A DNA stretch of 64,000 nt from Nocardiopsis sp. YSL2 (lineage in GTDB: Bacteria > Actinomycetota > Actinomycetes > Streptosporangiales > Streptosporangiaceae): positions 1,364,001 to 1,428,000 of the forward strand of contig NZ_JAMOAO010000001.1 of NCBI RefSeq assembly GCF_030555055.1, written 5' to 3'. The translations under genes were made by a program, and so were the position numbers. Positions 25,801 through 35,082 of this stretch are shown here, piece by piece; positions within the stretch are counted from its first letter, which is position 1, and each line of letters begins with the position of its first letter. The notes below the pieces were generated by a model, which was given only the letters and a program-made list of their open reading frames with translations, did not search any database and had not been told where the DNA came from.

Positions 25801-27766
25801 CGAAGGCGTCCTCGAACAGCTCCCGCAGGCGGTCGGCCGGCAGTTCGGTGGTCGCGGAGCGCCGCAGCCCCAGGTCGTAGATCCAGACCCGGCCCACGCT
25901 CTCGATCGACAGGTCGTAGGGCCACTCGTCGACGACGTCGACGCCCAGGTGCTCCAGGACGGGCAGCATGCGGCTCAGGGTGACGGGCTCGCCGACCCGG
26001 TAGAGCCGGAACCGCCACTCCCCCAGCCTCGGGTCGTCCGGCTGGTAGAGCCGGCCGACGAACTCGCCCTGGCGGTGGTCGGGGTCGGTGCGCTCCAGCA
26101 GCTTCTCCAGCTCGCCGATGTCGGCGGCCGCGACCTCGGGCGAGTTGTCGACCTTGTAGGCCTCGGTGAGGCCGCTGGAGTAGCGCTCCTTGTAGACGGT
26201 CGCGTGGCCGGGGCCGAACGCCTCGGTGAGGGCGGCGTCGAAGTCGGTGTCCCAGGAGCGGGCGGCCTCGCGGACCTTCTCCTCCAAGGCCACCTGGTCG
26301 ATGTCGGCCAGCGTCTGCTTGGACTTGGCGCGGGCCACCAGGTAGAGGCGGGCCAGCGGGGCGGCGCCGATCATGACGTTGTGGTCCATCGTGGCGCCCT
26401 CGAAGGCGTCGGCGAGGACCTTCTGGATGTCCAGGCGCACGCGGGTGCTGTACTCGTCGCGCGGCATGTACACGAAGCAGGACATGTAGCGGCCGCCGTA
26501 GGGGTCGCGCCGCATGAACAGCTTGGTGCCGCGCCGGTCGCGCAGGCGCAGGACGCCGCGGACGATGTTGTACAGCTCGTTGACGGGGATCTGCAGGAGT
26601 TCCTCGCGCGGGAAGGTCTCCAGCAGCTCGATGAGGTCCTTGCCGTCGTAGCTGTCGGCCTCGAACCCGGCCAGGGACAGGACCTCGGCCTGCTTGCGGC
26701 GCAGGATCGGGATCTGGGCGATGGACTCGGTGTTGGCCTGGGAGGTGAACAGGCCCAGGAAGCGCCGTTCGCCGACGATGTTGCCCTGGGCGTCGAACTT
26801 CTTGACGCCGATGTAGTCCAGGTACTTGGGCCGGTAGACGGTGGCGCGGGAGTTGGCCTTGGTCAGGACGAGCACGAAGGGCTCGCGGGCCTTGGCTCGG
26901 ATCTCCGGCGGCAGCGCGGCGAAGCCGGTGGAGGCGGGCGAGTCCATGCGCAGGATGCCCAGGCCCGAGCCGGGCTCGGGGCGCAGGGCGTCGTCACCGT
27001 TCTCGTCGGTGACCAGGCTGTACTCGCGGTAGCCCATGAAGGTGAAGTGGCGGCCGGCCGCCCAGCGCAGGAAGTCGACGCTCTCGCCGATCTCGCGGGG
27101 GTCGACCCCGCCCGCCACGAGGCGGTCGGGGTAGGCGGCCAGCTCGTCGGCGATGCGGATCGCCCGGTCGCCCATCTTGGCGGCGTCCTCGTCCACGTAG
27201 CGGACGTCGTTGAGGACGTTCTCCAGCCGGGTGGTGATCTCCTTGACGCGCTCGGGGTCGTCCTGGCGGTCGATCTCGATGTGCATCCAGGACTCGTCGG
27301 TGGGCAGGAGCCCGTCGCCGCCGATCTCGGGGTCGATCTCGCGCAGTACGCCCTCGAGGTCGCGGCCGACCGTCATCTGGGGGTGGATGATCAGGCGCGC
27401 CCCGGCGCCCAGGTCGTGCAGCGCCATGGTGACCGAGGAGACGAGGAAGGGGGCGTTGTCGGTGACGATCTCGACGATGCTGGTCTGCTGTTCCCAACCG
27501 TCGCGCGCACGCTCGGGGGTGTAGACGCGGACCTTGGCGCGGCCCGGAACGCGGTGGGCGCCGAAGTCGCGGTGCGCCCTGGCGGCGCCGCAGATCTGTT
27601 CGGCCGTGCGGCCGGAGATCTCCTCCGGGTCCGTGTGCCGGTAGTAGAACGGCAGGAAGTGTCGGACGGCGTCGGCGTCCTCGGGGGCTAGGCCCGCTCT
27701 GGGCGACCACTTCGTGGCCGCGTCACTGAGCAGCTTCTGGAGGATGACGTCGGATTGCCCGGACAT
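22895..27766 (-). CDS. gdh: NAD-specific glutamate dehydrogenase (180-kDa class)
   Basis: 1623-aa cytoplasmic enzyme of the large GDH family (Streptomyces/Mycobacterium type). It oxidises glutamate to 2-oxoglutarate and ammonia using NAD. The long N-terminal part carries ACT-like regulatory modules ([34 protein letters not shown]). The catalytic core contains [36 protein letters not shown] and [17 protein letters not shown], with the substrate-binding Lys in the second. Length agrees with the family. The tail is helical. It is monocistronic: about 330 bases upstream are noncoding and a terminator follows. Confidence 0.96.
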   Translation of the reverse strand: [1623 protein letters not shown]

Positions 27767-28099
27767 AGGGATCTCTCACTCCTTTGTGAGCAACGTCGCA
27801 CGAGCGCTGGAGAAACAGCCGGTCATGTGACCTGTGAGTTTCCGTACTGATGGGTGATTCTGTGTGCACCCCGTAGCGGGGCGCGCGGGAACGGTGACGG
27901 GACGGCACCTGTGCGCACAGGCGGAACAATGGAGAGGCGGCAGACGCCGTTGTCCCCACCTCATCCGCTGACCAGGCTACTGGTTTTCGCGCAGGAGGAC
28001 AGGTGCAACACCGTTACGCGGTAGTTACAACCTGTAAGAAGCGGATTGCGGTGGTCAAGGGCACGGGACACGTGGACCTCCGGGGCCTCGCGCTGTGAA
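27767..28099. other. Glutamate dehydrogenase upstream region
   Basis: Noncoding 333 bases. It contains a perfect 14-bp palindrome CCTGTGCGCACAGG (27908-27921) and a TTACA-ACC-TGTAA inverted repeat (28025-28037). Both could bind regulators of the dehydrogenase gene. No promoter could be fixed with confidence. Confidence 0.4.
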
Positions 28100-28846
28100 C
28101 TATCGGGCCGTCGCCTGATGCACGGCCGTCATGACCGCCTGGGGGTCTCCCAGGTCCGGTAGAACGGCCACCGCGCCGGCGTCACGGAGCTGGGCCTCGG
28201 TGGCCGAGCCCGTGCGGACCGCGAGCGGGACCGCGCCGCCGATCCTGGCGGCGCGGACGTCGGAGACGGCGCTGGTCACGAACACCGTCTCCTCCTCCGT
28301 GTAGGGCCGCCCGCCGTCGCCGGTGGCGTGCAGGCGGATGGACTGGATGAGGGACGACTTGGGGTAGTTCACCGAACCGTACCCGCCGATGGCCAGGTCC
28401 AGGTGGGCGTCCAGCCCGAAGGCCGCGAGCTTGGCCACGGCGTTGGCGCGGGTGCTTCCGCTCACCACCGTCTGGACGGTGTCGGGCATCCCGGCGACGG
28501 CCGCCAGCGACGCGGCGGCACCGGACATCACGCGCCCTTGGGCGAGGAGTTCGTCGGTGCGCCGCCCGAACGCCTCCTCCAGCAGGGACATGAACTCGGC
28601 GAGGACGTCGCCGTCGGGTTCCACGTCGACGTCGTTGCGCGCGCAGAACTCGAAGAACATCTCCGAGTCGGTGCGCCCCTCGGCGGAGGTCAGATAGACC
28701 AGCGGTTCGCCCGTGACCTTCTCGAAGGCCTCGGCGTAGGCGGCCCTCATCACCCGTCCGACGTCAAGAAGGGTGAGGTCGATGTTCCAGAGCACCAGGC
28801 GGCTGATGGCTGACTCCTCGACGTTCGGGGACGGGGCTACCCCCAT
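28100..28846 (-). CDS. HAD-superfamily protein with Asn at the nucleophile position
   Basis: 248-aa HAD-fold protein. Motif I reads LVLWNIDLTLLDVG, so the usual DxDxT is NxDxT: N21 replaces the phospho-accepting Asp, while D23 and T25 remain. Later pieces fit a HAD-IA phosphatase: VVSGSTRANAVAKLAAFGLD (motif II), YPKSSLIQ (motif III Lys) and ETVFVTSAVSDVRAARIGG (motif IV region). Function is unclear and catalysis may be lost. ATG 28846 is the available start. A GAGGAG lies just before an ATC codon at the fold boundary, so the true start could be later. Confidence 0.75.
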   Translation of the reverse strand: MGVAPSPNVEESAISRLVLWNIDLTLLDVGRVMRAAYAEAFEKVTGEPLVYLTSAEGRTDSEMFFEFCARNDVDVEPDGDVLAEFMSLLEEAFGRRTDELLAQGRVMSGAAASLAAVAGMPDTVQTVVSGSTRANAVAKLAAFGLDAHLDLAIGGYGSVNYPKSSLIQSIRLHATGDGGRPYTEEETVFVTSAVSDVRAARIGGAVPLAVRTGSATEAQLRDAGAVAVLPDLGDPQAVMTAVHQATAR

Positions 28847-29022
28847 CTTGCCGCATCGGCGATTCCCCCAGGAACCGGGCGACCGGGACCGGCCACCGCC
28901 CGCACGGCGCCCGTCCCGGCTCCGGGGCCCCGACCCCGACCGCGAGTGCTCCGACCGCGACCCGGAGGGCCCGCTCCGGTCGTTCGCGGCGCCCCTGGAC
29001 CGATCCGCGCGTGCCCGTTGCG

Positions 29023-29048
29023 TTGACGTCGGCGTCAAGGCCTACCGT
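29023..29048. promoter_or_regulatory. MerR-type promoter/operator
   Basis: TTGACGTCGGCGTCAA is an inverted repeat (TTGACG/CGTCAA). It is followed by TACCGT, a plausible -10, only 8 bases before the merR start, so the transcript is nearly leaderless. It fits the usual MerR habit of binding inside its own promoter. Confidence 0.55.
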
Positions 29049-29055
29049 GACGGGC

Positions 29056-29448
29056 ATGCGCATCGGTGAGCTTGCCAGGCGGGCGGGGGTCAGTACACGG
29101 ACCCTGCGCTACTACGAGTCACGCGGTCTGATCCCCAGCCGCCGTGAGGTCAACGGCTACCGCGTCTACGACGACGCCGACCTGCGGCTGGTGGAGCAGA
29201 TCCGCACGCTCCAGGACTTCGGGTTCGGGCTGGAGGAGACGCGCCCGTTCGTGGAGTGCCTCCGGGCCGGGCACCCGACCGGGGACTCCTGTCCCGCGTC
29301 GCTGGAGGTCTACCGCGGCAAGCTCGCCGAGCTCGACACGCTCATCGACGAGCTGCGGGCCGTGCGCCACCAGGTGAGCGCGCAGCTGGCGCGGGCCGAG
29401 CTGGACCTGCCCGACCCGCCCGACCCGCTGTGCCAGATGAAGGGATGA
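29056..29448 (+). CDS. MerR-family regulator paired with thioredoxin
   Basis: 130-aa regulator. The MerR winged helix is MRIGELARRAGVSTRTLRYY with ESRGLIPSRREVNGYRVYDD, then the dimerisation helix. Two cysteines (GDSCPAS near residue 82 and LCQMKG at the C-terminus) might sense redox or metal, but no classical CueR/MerR metal loop is visible. The following thioredoxin gene starts within 3 bases of its stop, so the pair is one unit. It probably activates that unit from the palindrome at 29023. Confidence 0.9.
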   Translation: MRIGELARRAGVSTRTLRYYESRGLIPSRREVNGYRVYDDADLRLVEQIRTLQDFGFGLEETRPFVECLRAGHPTGDSCPASLEVYRGKLAELDTLIDELRAVRHQVSAQLARAELDLPDPPDPLCQMKG

Positions 29449-29450
29449 CC

Positions 29451-29783
29451 ATGATCGGATCCGCGGAGCTGGGCCAGGCGACGGACGACTCCTTCAGCGA
29501 GGACGTCCTGCGCTCGGACCTGCCGGTGCTGGTGGAGTTCACCGCCGACAGCTGCGCGCCGTGCCGCCAGATGGAGCCGGTGCTCAGGTCCCTCGCGGAC
29601 GACCTGCGCGGGCGGATGAGGATCGTGCAGGTCGACGTGCCGGCGAACCCGGCCACGACACGCGACTACCAGGTGATGGGCACGCCCACCATGTTCCTCT
29701 TCCACGGGGGCGAGCCGGTGCGGCAGTTGGTCGGGGCCCAGCCCAAGCGCCGCCTCCTGCGCGAGGTCGAGCCGTTCGTCTGA
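29451..29783 (+). CDS. Thioredoxin-like protein
   Basis: 110-aa cytoplasmic thioredoxin-fold disulfide reductase. The redox site is ADSCAPCRQ (C35, C38) instead of the usual WCGPC, so the Trp is replaced by Ser and Gly by Ala. The cis-proline loop GTPTMFLF is intact. ATG 29451 follows AGGGA; an ATG two codons earlier overlaps the merR stop. The pairing with a MerR regulator suggests stress-induced rather than housekeeping thioredoxin. Confidence 0.92.
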   Translation: MIGSAELGQATDDSFSEDVLRSDLPVLVEFTADSCAPCRQMEPVLRSLADDLRGRMRIVQVDVPANPATTRDYQVMGTPTMFLFHGGEPVRQLVGAQPKRRLLREVEPFV

Positions 29784-29839
29784 GCGTTCCCGACCGGCCG
29801 GCCGGGGCGACGCGCGCCAGGTCGCGCCGCCGCGCCCGC

Positions 29840-30271
29840 CTAGGCGCCGCTGTCGGCGACGAGGTGGCGCAGTTCCTGGACCGCGAACCACAGCAGTTCG
29901 TGGTCCTCGGCGTCTCCGGCGGCGACGTCGTCGGCCGCCGCCTCGTCGTCCACGTGCGCCGACGCCAGCTTCTTGTAGGGGACGGGCTCGGTCACCGCGA
30001 CGCGGACCACGTTCGGTCCGGCTGCGCCTCGGCGCTCGACGACGCGGTCGGGCATGTCCGCCGCCAGGACGACGCGGCGCCGTGGGGCGTCGGGGTCGGC
30101 GGCCAGGAGTGCCAGGGATGCCTCGGCGGCGGCGTACATGGCGTCGTACTCGGCCTCCTCGGTGTCACCGCCGGGCCCGGGGTCGGCGGCGAAGGCCGTG
30201 GTGCCGTCCGCCCTCCCGGTGTCGAGGACTCCGGCGAGGGCGGGGATGGTGCTGGGCAGGAAGACGTACAT
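29840..30271 (-). CDS. DUF6912-like hypothetical protein
   Basis: 143-aa soluble protein common in actinobacteria, no assigned function. The conserved start MYVFLPSTIPALAGVLDTG, the middle AAAEASLALLAADPDAPRRRVVLAADMPD and the end AEDHELLWFAVQELRHLV agree with my memory of the DUF6912 family. No signal or membrane segment. It is 31 bases upstream of nothing on its strand and follows the HAD gene (30303-30950) in the same direction, possibly in one transcript. Confidence 0.75.
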   Translation of the reverse strand: MYVFLPSTIPALAGVLDTGRADGTTAFAADPGPGGDTEEAEYDAMYAAAEASLALLAADPDAPRRRVVLAADMPDRVVERRGAAGPNVVRVAVTEPVPYKKLASAHVDDEAAADDVAAGDAEDHELLWFAVQELRHLVADSGA

Positions 30272-30302
30272 GCGGGCGGCTCTCAGGTGCGTGGATCGAA
30301 CC

Positions 30303-30950
30303 CTACGAGTGTGCCACCGACGACGCCAGGAAGCGGTCCAGCGCCCGCTGCGTGGACTCGGTGTCGGTGTGCAGGATGCCCGTCATGCCGAGTGCCTCGG
30401 CGGTGCGGACGTTGTGCTCCAGGTCGTCGATGAAGACGCAGTCCTCGGGAGCCAGGCCGAGTCGTTCGCAGGTGTGCAGGTAGATGCGCTCCTCGGGCTT
30501 GCGCATCCCCACCTCGCCGGAGATCACCACGGTGTCGAAGGTCGTCTCGAAGTGCTCGTGCGGGTAACCGTTGCCCCAGGAGTTGGACAGCAGCGCGGTG
30601 GCGGCGCCGCCGCGCCTGGACCGGCGCAGGAGCTCGTACATGCCGTGCACGGGCTCGAAGTTGGCGAACATCCTGTGGATGAGCCCCTCGGCCACCACCG
30701 GCCCGCCGTGGGTGGACCGCAGCAGGCCCGCCAGGTCCCGCTCGAACTGCGAGACGGGGATCTCGCCCCTCTCCAGCGCGTGGACCGGGTTGGAGCCGTT
30801 GAGGCTGTTGTCGAAGTAGGGCCGCATCACCTCCTGGTAGTGGTCGATGTCGATCCGGTCGGCGTGCAGCCAGGCCCGGATGCCGTCGGTCAGGGGCGGC
30901 GTGAGGACGCCGCCCCAGTCGGAGATGACCCCTCGGCGGGTGCTGTCCAT
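30303..30950 (-). CDS. HAD-IA family hydrolase
   Basis: 215-aa predicted phosphatase-like hydrolase of the HAD superfamily. Motif I GVISDWGGVLTPPL keeps the nucleophilic Asp and has the GGVL variant usual in the IA subgroup. Motif II is ALLSNSWGNGYP, motif III Lys is in GMRKPEERIYLHTCERLG and motif IV is CVFIDDLEHNVRTAEALGM. The helical cap follows motif I. Start ATG 30950 behind GAGGGAT. The substrate is unknown. Confidence 0.9.
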   Translation of the reverse strand: MDSTRRGVISDWGGVLTPPLTDGIRAWLHADRIDIDHYQEVMRPYFDNSLNGSNPVHALERGEIPVSQFERDLAGLLRSTHGGPVVAEGLIHRMFANFEPVHGMYELLRRSRRGGAATALLSNSWGNGYPHEHFETTFDTVVISGEVGMRKPEERIYLHTCERLGLAPEDCVFIDDLEHNVRTAEALGMTGILHTDTESTQRALDRFLASSVAHS

Positions 30951-30968
30951 CCGATCCCTCCATCTGTT

Positions 30969-31002
30969 CGGGCGGGGAACCGTTCTTCCCGTTCCCCGCC
31001 CG
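30969..31002. terminator. 12-bp-stem terminator after the GH3 gene
   Basis: Arms CGGGCGGGGAAC and GTTCCCCGCCCG around a 10-base loop, 30 bases beyond the GH3 gene's stop and before the HAD start. Confidence 0.75.
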
Positions 31003-31032
31003 GTTCAATCGCCCCGAAGAGGGACAAAGCAC

Positions 31033-32670
<1,638 letters not shown>

Positions 32671-32784
32671 GGCGGGTGTCATCTCCGGTGGTCAGCGGGT
32701 CGCGGCCGGAGGATACCGCGTCGGCGGGGGTGACCCGGTGCACGGTCGCCCGCGCGCCGGGTCCCGCTCCCGGACGAAGGAGCC

Positions 32785-33273
32785 CTACTCCCAGACGAAG
32801 AGGGACTCCCCGGTGCAGACGACCCCGTCGGCGAGGTCGCGCACCGCCCCCTGGCCGGCGTCCAGGGCGACCACGGGCACGACCGACGGCTTGCCCTGGG
32901 CCGCGACCAGGCCCGGCGACCAGCGGATCACCGGGGTGCCGGCCTCGATCCTGGCGCCCTCCTCGGCCAGGAGGGTGAAGCCCTCCCCCGCGAGCTGCAC
33001 GGTGTCGATGCCCAGGTGCACCAGCACACCGCGACGCTGGTCGGGAGCCATCACCACGAACGCGTGGGGGTGGAGTTTGACCAGGTCCCCCGTGATGGGT
33101 GCGACCGCCGACTGCGTACCCTCCTGTCCGCCCTCCTGCCCCGGCTCGGGGTGGACGGCGACGCCGGGGCCGACCATCCCCTCCGAGAACACGGGATCGG
33201 GCACGGTCGAGAGGGAGAGCGCGGTCCCGGAGACGGGAGCGAGGACGTCGAGCGGGTCCGTGGCGTCTGACAT
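32785..33273 (-). CDS. crr: PTS EIIA component, glucose/GlcNAc family
   Basis: 162-aa cytoplasmic phosphocarrier receiving phosphate from HPr and passing it to EIIB. It begins LDVLAPVSGTALSLSTVPDP. The two active-site histidines are H70 (LHPHAFVVMAP) and the phosphorylated H86 (GVLVHLGIDTV). It also ends like EIIA-Glc (TGESLFVWE). It is separate from EIIB and EIIC, as in the Streptomyces GlcNAc system. 27 bases separate it from the upstream EIIB gene, implying cotranscription. Confidence 0.95.
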   Translation of the reverse strand: MSDATDPLDVLAPVSGTALSLSTVPDPVFSEGMVGPGVAVHPEPGQEGGQEGTQSAVAPITGDLVKLHPHAFVVMAPDQRRGVLVHLGIDTVQLAGEGFTLLAEEGARIEAGTPVIRWSPGLVAAQGKPSVVPVVALDAGQGAVRDLADGVVCTGESLFVWE

Positions 33274-33300
33274 GGGGAATCCCTTCCCTCTCAGGGAGAG

Positions 33301-33537
33301 TTAATCCAGCAGGTCCTTGATGTCGTCGGTGAGCGTGTCCGCTTCGGGGCCCACCACGACCTGCACGACGTTGCCCGACATCAGGACTCCGTGGGCGCCC
33401 GCCGCGCGCAGGTCGCCCTCCTTCACCAGGCCGGGGTCGGCCACCTCGGTACGCAACCGGGTGATGCAGGCCTCGATGTCCTCGATGTTGGCCGGGCCGC
33501 CCAGCCCGGCGACGATCGCCGCTGCTTTGTCCGCCAT
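33301..33537 (-). CDS. PTS EIIB component, GlcNAc/glucose family
   Basis: 78-aa EIIB. The phosphorylated cysteine is C24 in NIEDIEACITRLRTEV. The remainder (DLRAAGAHGVLMSGNVVQVVVGPEADTL) matches the EIIB-Glc fold. ATG 33537 is preceded by GGAGGACAG. It takes phosphate from EIIA encoded next and phosphorylates sugar carried by the EIIC encoded at 35.9 kb. Confidence 0.95.
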   Translation of the reverse strand: MADKAAAIVAGLGGPANIEDIEACITRLRTEVADPGLVKEGDLRAAGAHGVLMSGNVVQVVVGPEADTLTDDIKDLLD

Positions 33538-33671
33538 CTGTCCTCCGTGCTCTGCCTTGGGAACGGGGAGTCCCCGGGATGAGCCTATGGGTGACCCACC
33601 CCACACACCAGGGTCCGCGTGACCGCGCTGAGTACGCGGGGGGAGTACTCGATCGCCGGACGTCCCCCGCG

Positions 33672-34715
33672 TCAGGAGGTCTGGGTGACCTTGTTGAGCC
33701 CGCGGGGCACGTCCGGGTTGTAGCCCAGGCGCCGCGCGAGGCGCTCGGTGAGCAGCTGCGCGGGCACGATGAGGTTCATCGGCGAGACCCACTCGGGCAC
33801 GTCCGGCACCGGAACGGCCAGGTCGCTCGCGGCGGCCAGGGCCGGACCGCCGCCGAAGCCGAACACCGGGGCCCCGGCCGAGCGGGCGCGCTCGGCCAGC
33901 GCGACGGTCCCCTGCAGGGTCGGCCCGGAGGGCGCGGCCACCAGCAGGGCCGGGGTGCGCGGGTCGACGACGGCGATGGGGCCGTGCAGCAGGTCGGCGT
34001 AGGACAGGCCCATCGCGTGCAGGTAGCAGGCCTCCTTGAGCTTGAGGGCGGCCTCCAGCGCGGTGGAGAAGGCCATGCCGCGGCCGGAGATGACCGCGCC
34101 CTGCACGGCGACCATCCGCTCGACGATCTCCTCCAGCGCGTCGGTGGGCGCCGCGAGCGTCTCCTCGATGCCGTCGGGCACGCGCTCCAGGTCGCCGGCG
34201 TCCAGATCCGCGCCCAACCCCAGGGCCAGGACCGCCAGCGCGGCGAGCTGGGTGTTGTAGGTCTTGGTGGCGGGCACCGCCAGCTCGTCCCCGGCCCGGG
34301 TGACCAGCGCGACGTCGGCCTCGGCGGCCAGCGGGGATCCGGCACCGTTGGTCACGGCGACGGTACGGGCGCCGCAGTCGGCGGCCCAGCGCATGGTCTC
34401 GACGATCTCCTCCGTCTTGCCGGACTGGGAGATGGCCACGGCCAGGACGTCGGACAGGTCGATCTTCGCGCCGTAGGTGGTGGCGATGGAGGGCGAACCC
34501 AGCGTGGCCAGACGGCCGGTGTGCGCCTGCAGCAGGTAACCGCCGTAGACCGCCGCGTTGTCGGAGGAACCGCGCGCGATGAACAGTACGTGCCGGGTGC
34601 GTCGGCCCAGGGCCTCGATCTCGGGGCGCAGCGGCAGCAGTTCGGCGAACGTGCGGCGCAGCGCCTCGGGCTGCTCGGCGATCTCGGAGCGCATCACGCT
34701 CGTCGTGGTCGTCAT
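33672..34715 (-). CDS. SIS-domain glucosamine-6-phosphate deaminase/isomerase-like protein
   Basis: 347-aa cytoplasmic protein with two SIS domains, like the isomerase half of GlmS without the glutaminase domain (NagB-II/AgaS type). Domain 1 has FIARGSSDNAAVYGGYLLQ and AISQSGKTEEIVETMRWA; domain 2 has ISGRGMAFSTALEAALKLKE and YADLLHGPIAVV. It probably turns glucosamine-6-P into fructose-6-P plus ammonia, the step after NagA. No classical NagB is in the window. Start ATG 34715 after GGGGAAGG. It is divergent from dasR and shares the dre-like site. Confidence 0.88.
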   Translation of the reverse strand: MTTTTSVMRSEIAEQPEALRRTFAELLPLRPEIEALGRRTRHVLFIARGSSDNAAVYGGYLLQAHTGRLATLGSPSIATTYGAKIDLSDVLAVAISQSGKTEEIVETMRWAADCGARTVAVTNGAGSPLAAEADVALVTRAGDELAVPATKTYNTQLAALAVLALGLGADLDAGDLERVPDGIEETLAAPTDALEEIVERMVAVQGAVISGRGMAFSTALEAALKLKEACYLHAMGLSYADLLHGPIAVVDPRTPALLVAAPSGPTLQGTVALAERARSAGAPVFGFGGGPALAAASDLAVPVPDVPEWVSPMNLIVPAQLLTERLARRLGYNPDVPRGLNKVTQTS

Positions 34716-34849
34716 GGAGAACCTTCCCCTGGTGGGTGGCGGGCGGACCGGGCCGGGGCCGGAGGCCGCGTCGGCCGCTGCTCCGAGGCGGGCCGGACAC
34801 CGTCCGACCTGCCCCGGTTCTGGTACGAACCGCCTGCTGTCAGGCGTAT

Positions 34850-34890
34850 TGACACGCGGGCGGAGCTATGGTCTAGTCCGGACTATACCA
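34850..34890. promoter_or_regulatory. DasR (dre-like) operator and promoter region
   Basis: TGGTCTAGTCC and GGACTATACCA (34869-34890) form a 22-bp inverted repeat with one mismatch. It carries the TGGTCTA/TATACCA half-sites of the DasR responsive element. A TTGACA hexamer (34850-34855) lies just upstream in the dasR direction. It sits between the divergent SIS-EIIB-EIIA and dasR-EIIC units, so one DasR dimer could govern both. Confidence 0.75.
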
Positions 34891-35082
34891 GTCAGATCGG
34901 AGAGGTCACCGGCCCCAGGGGACGTTCCGGGCGCCGACGCCCCGGCCGCACCAGGGCGCCTTCCGCGGACGCGGTCCCCGCGAGCGACGCGTGGGCGACG
35001 CGCGGCGGGACGAGAATCCGAGGAAGATGCCCTAGGGTCGAACGCCCGATCCTCCCTCCGACCGAGAAGGCCAGACCGACCC

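Noticed and set aside
22889-27691. 1600-codon open frame on the + strand
   Set aside because: It mirrors the glutamate dehydrogenase gene; composition is Val/Asp/Gly/His-rich without recognisable domains, a common artefact at this GC content.
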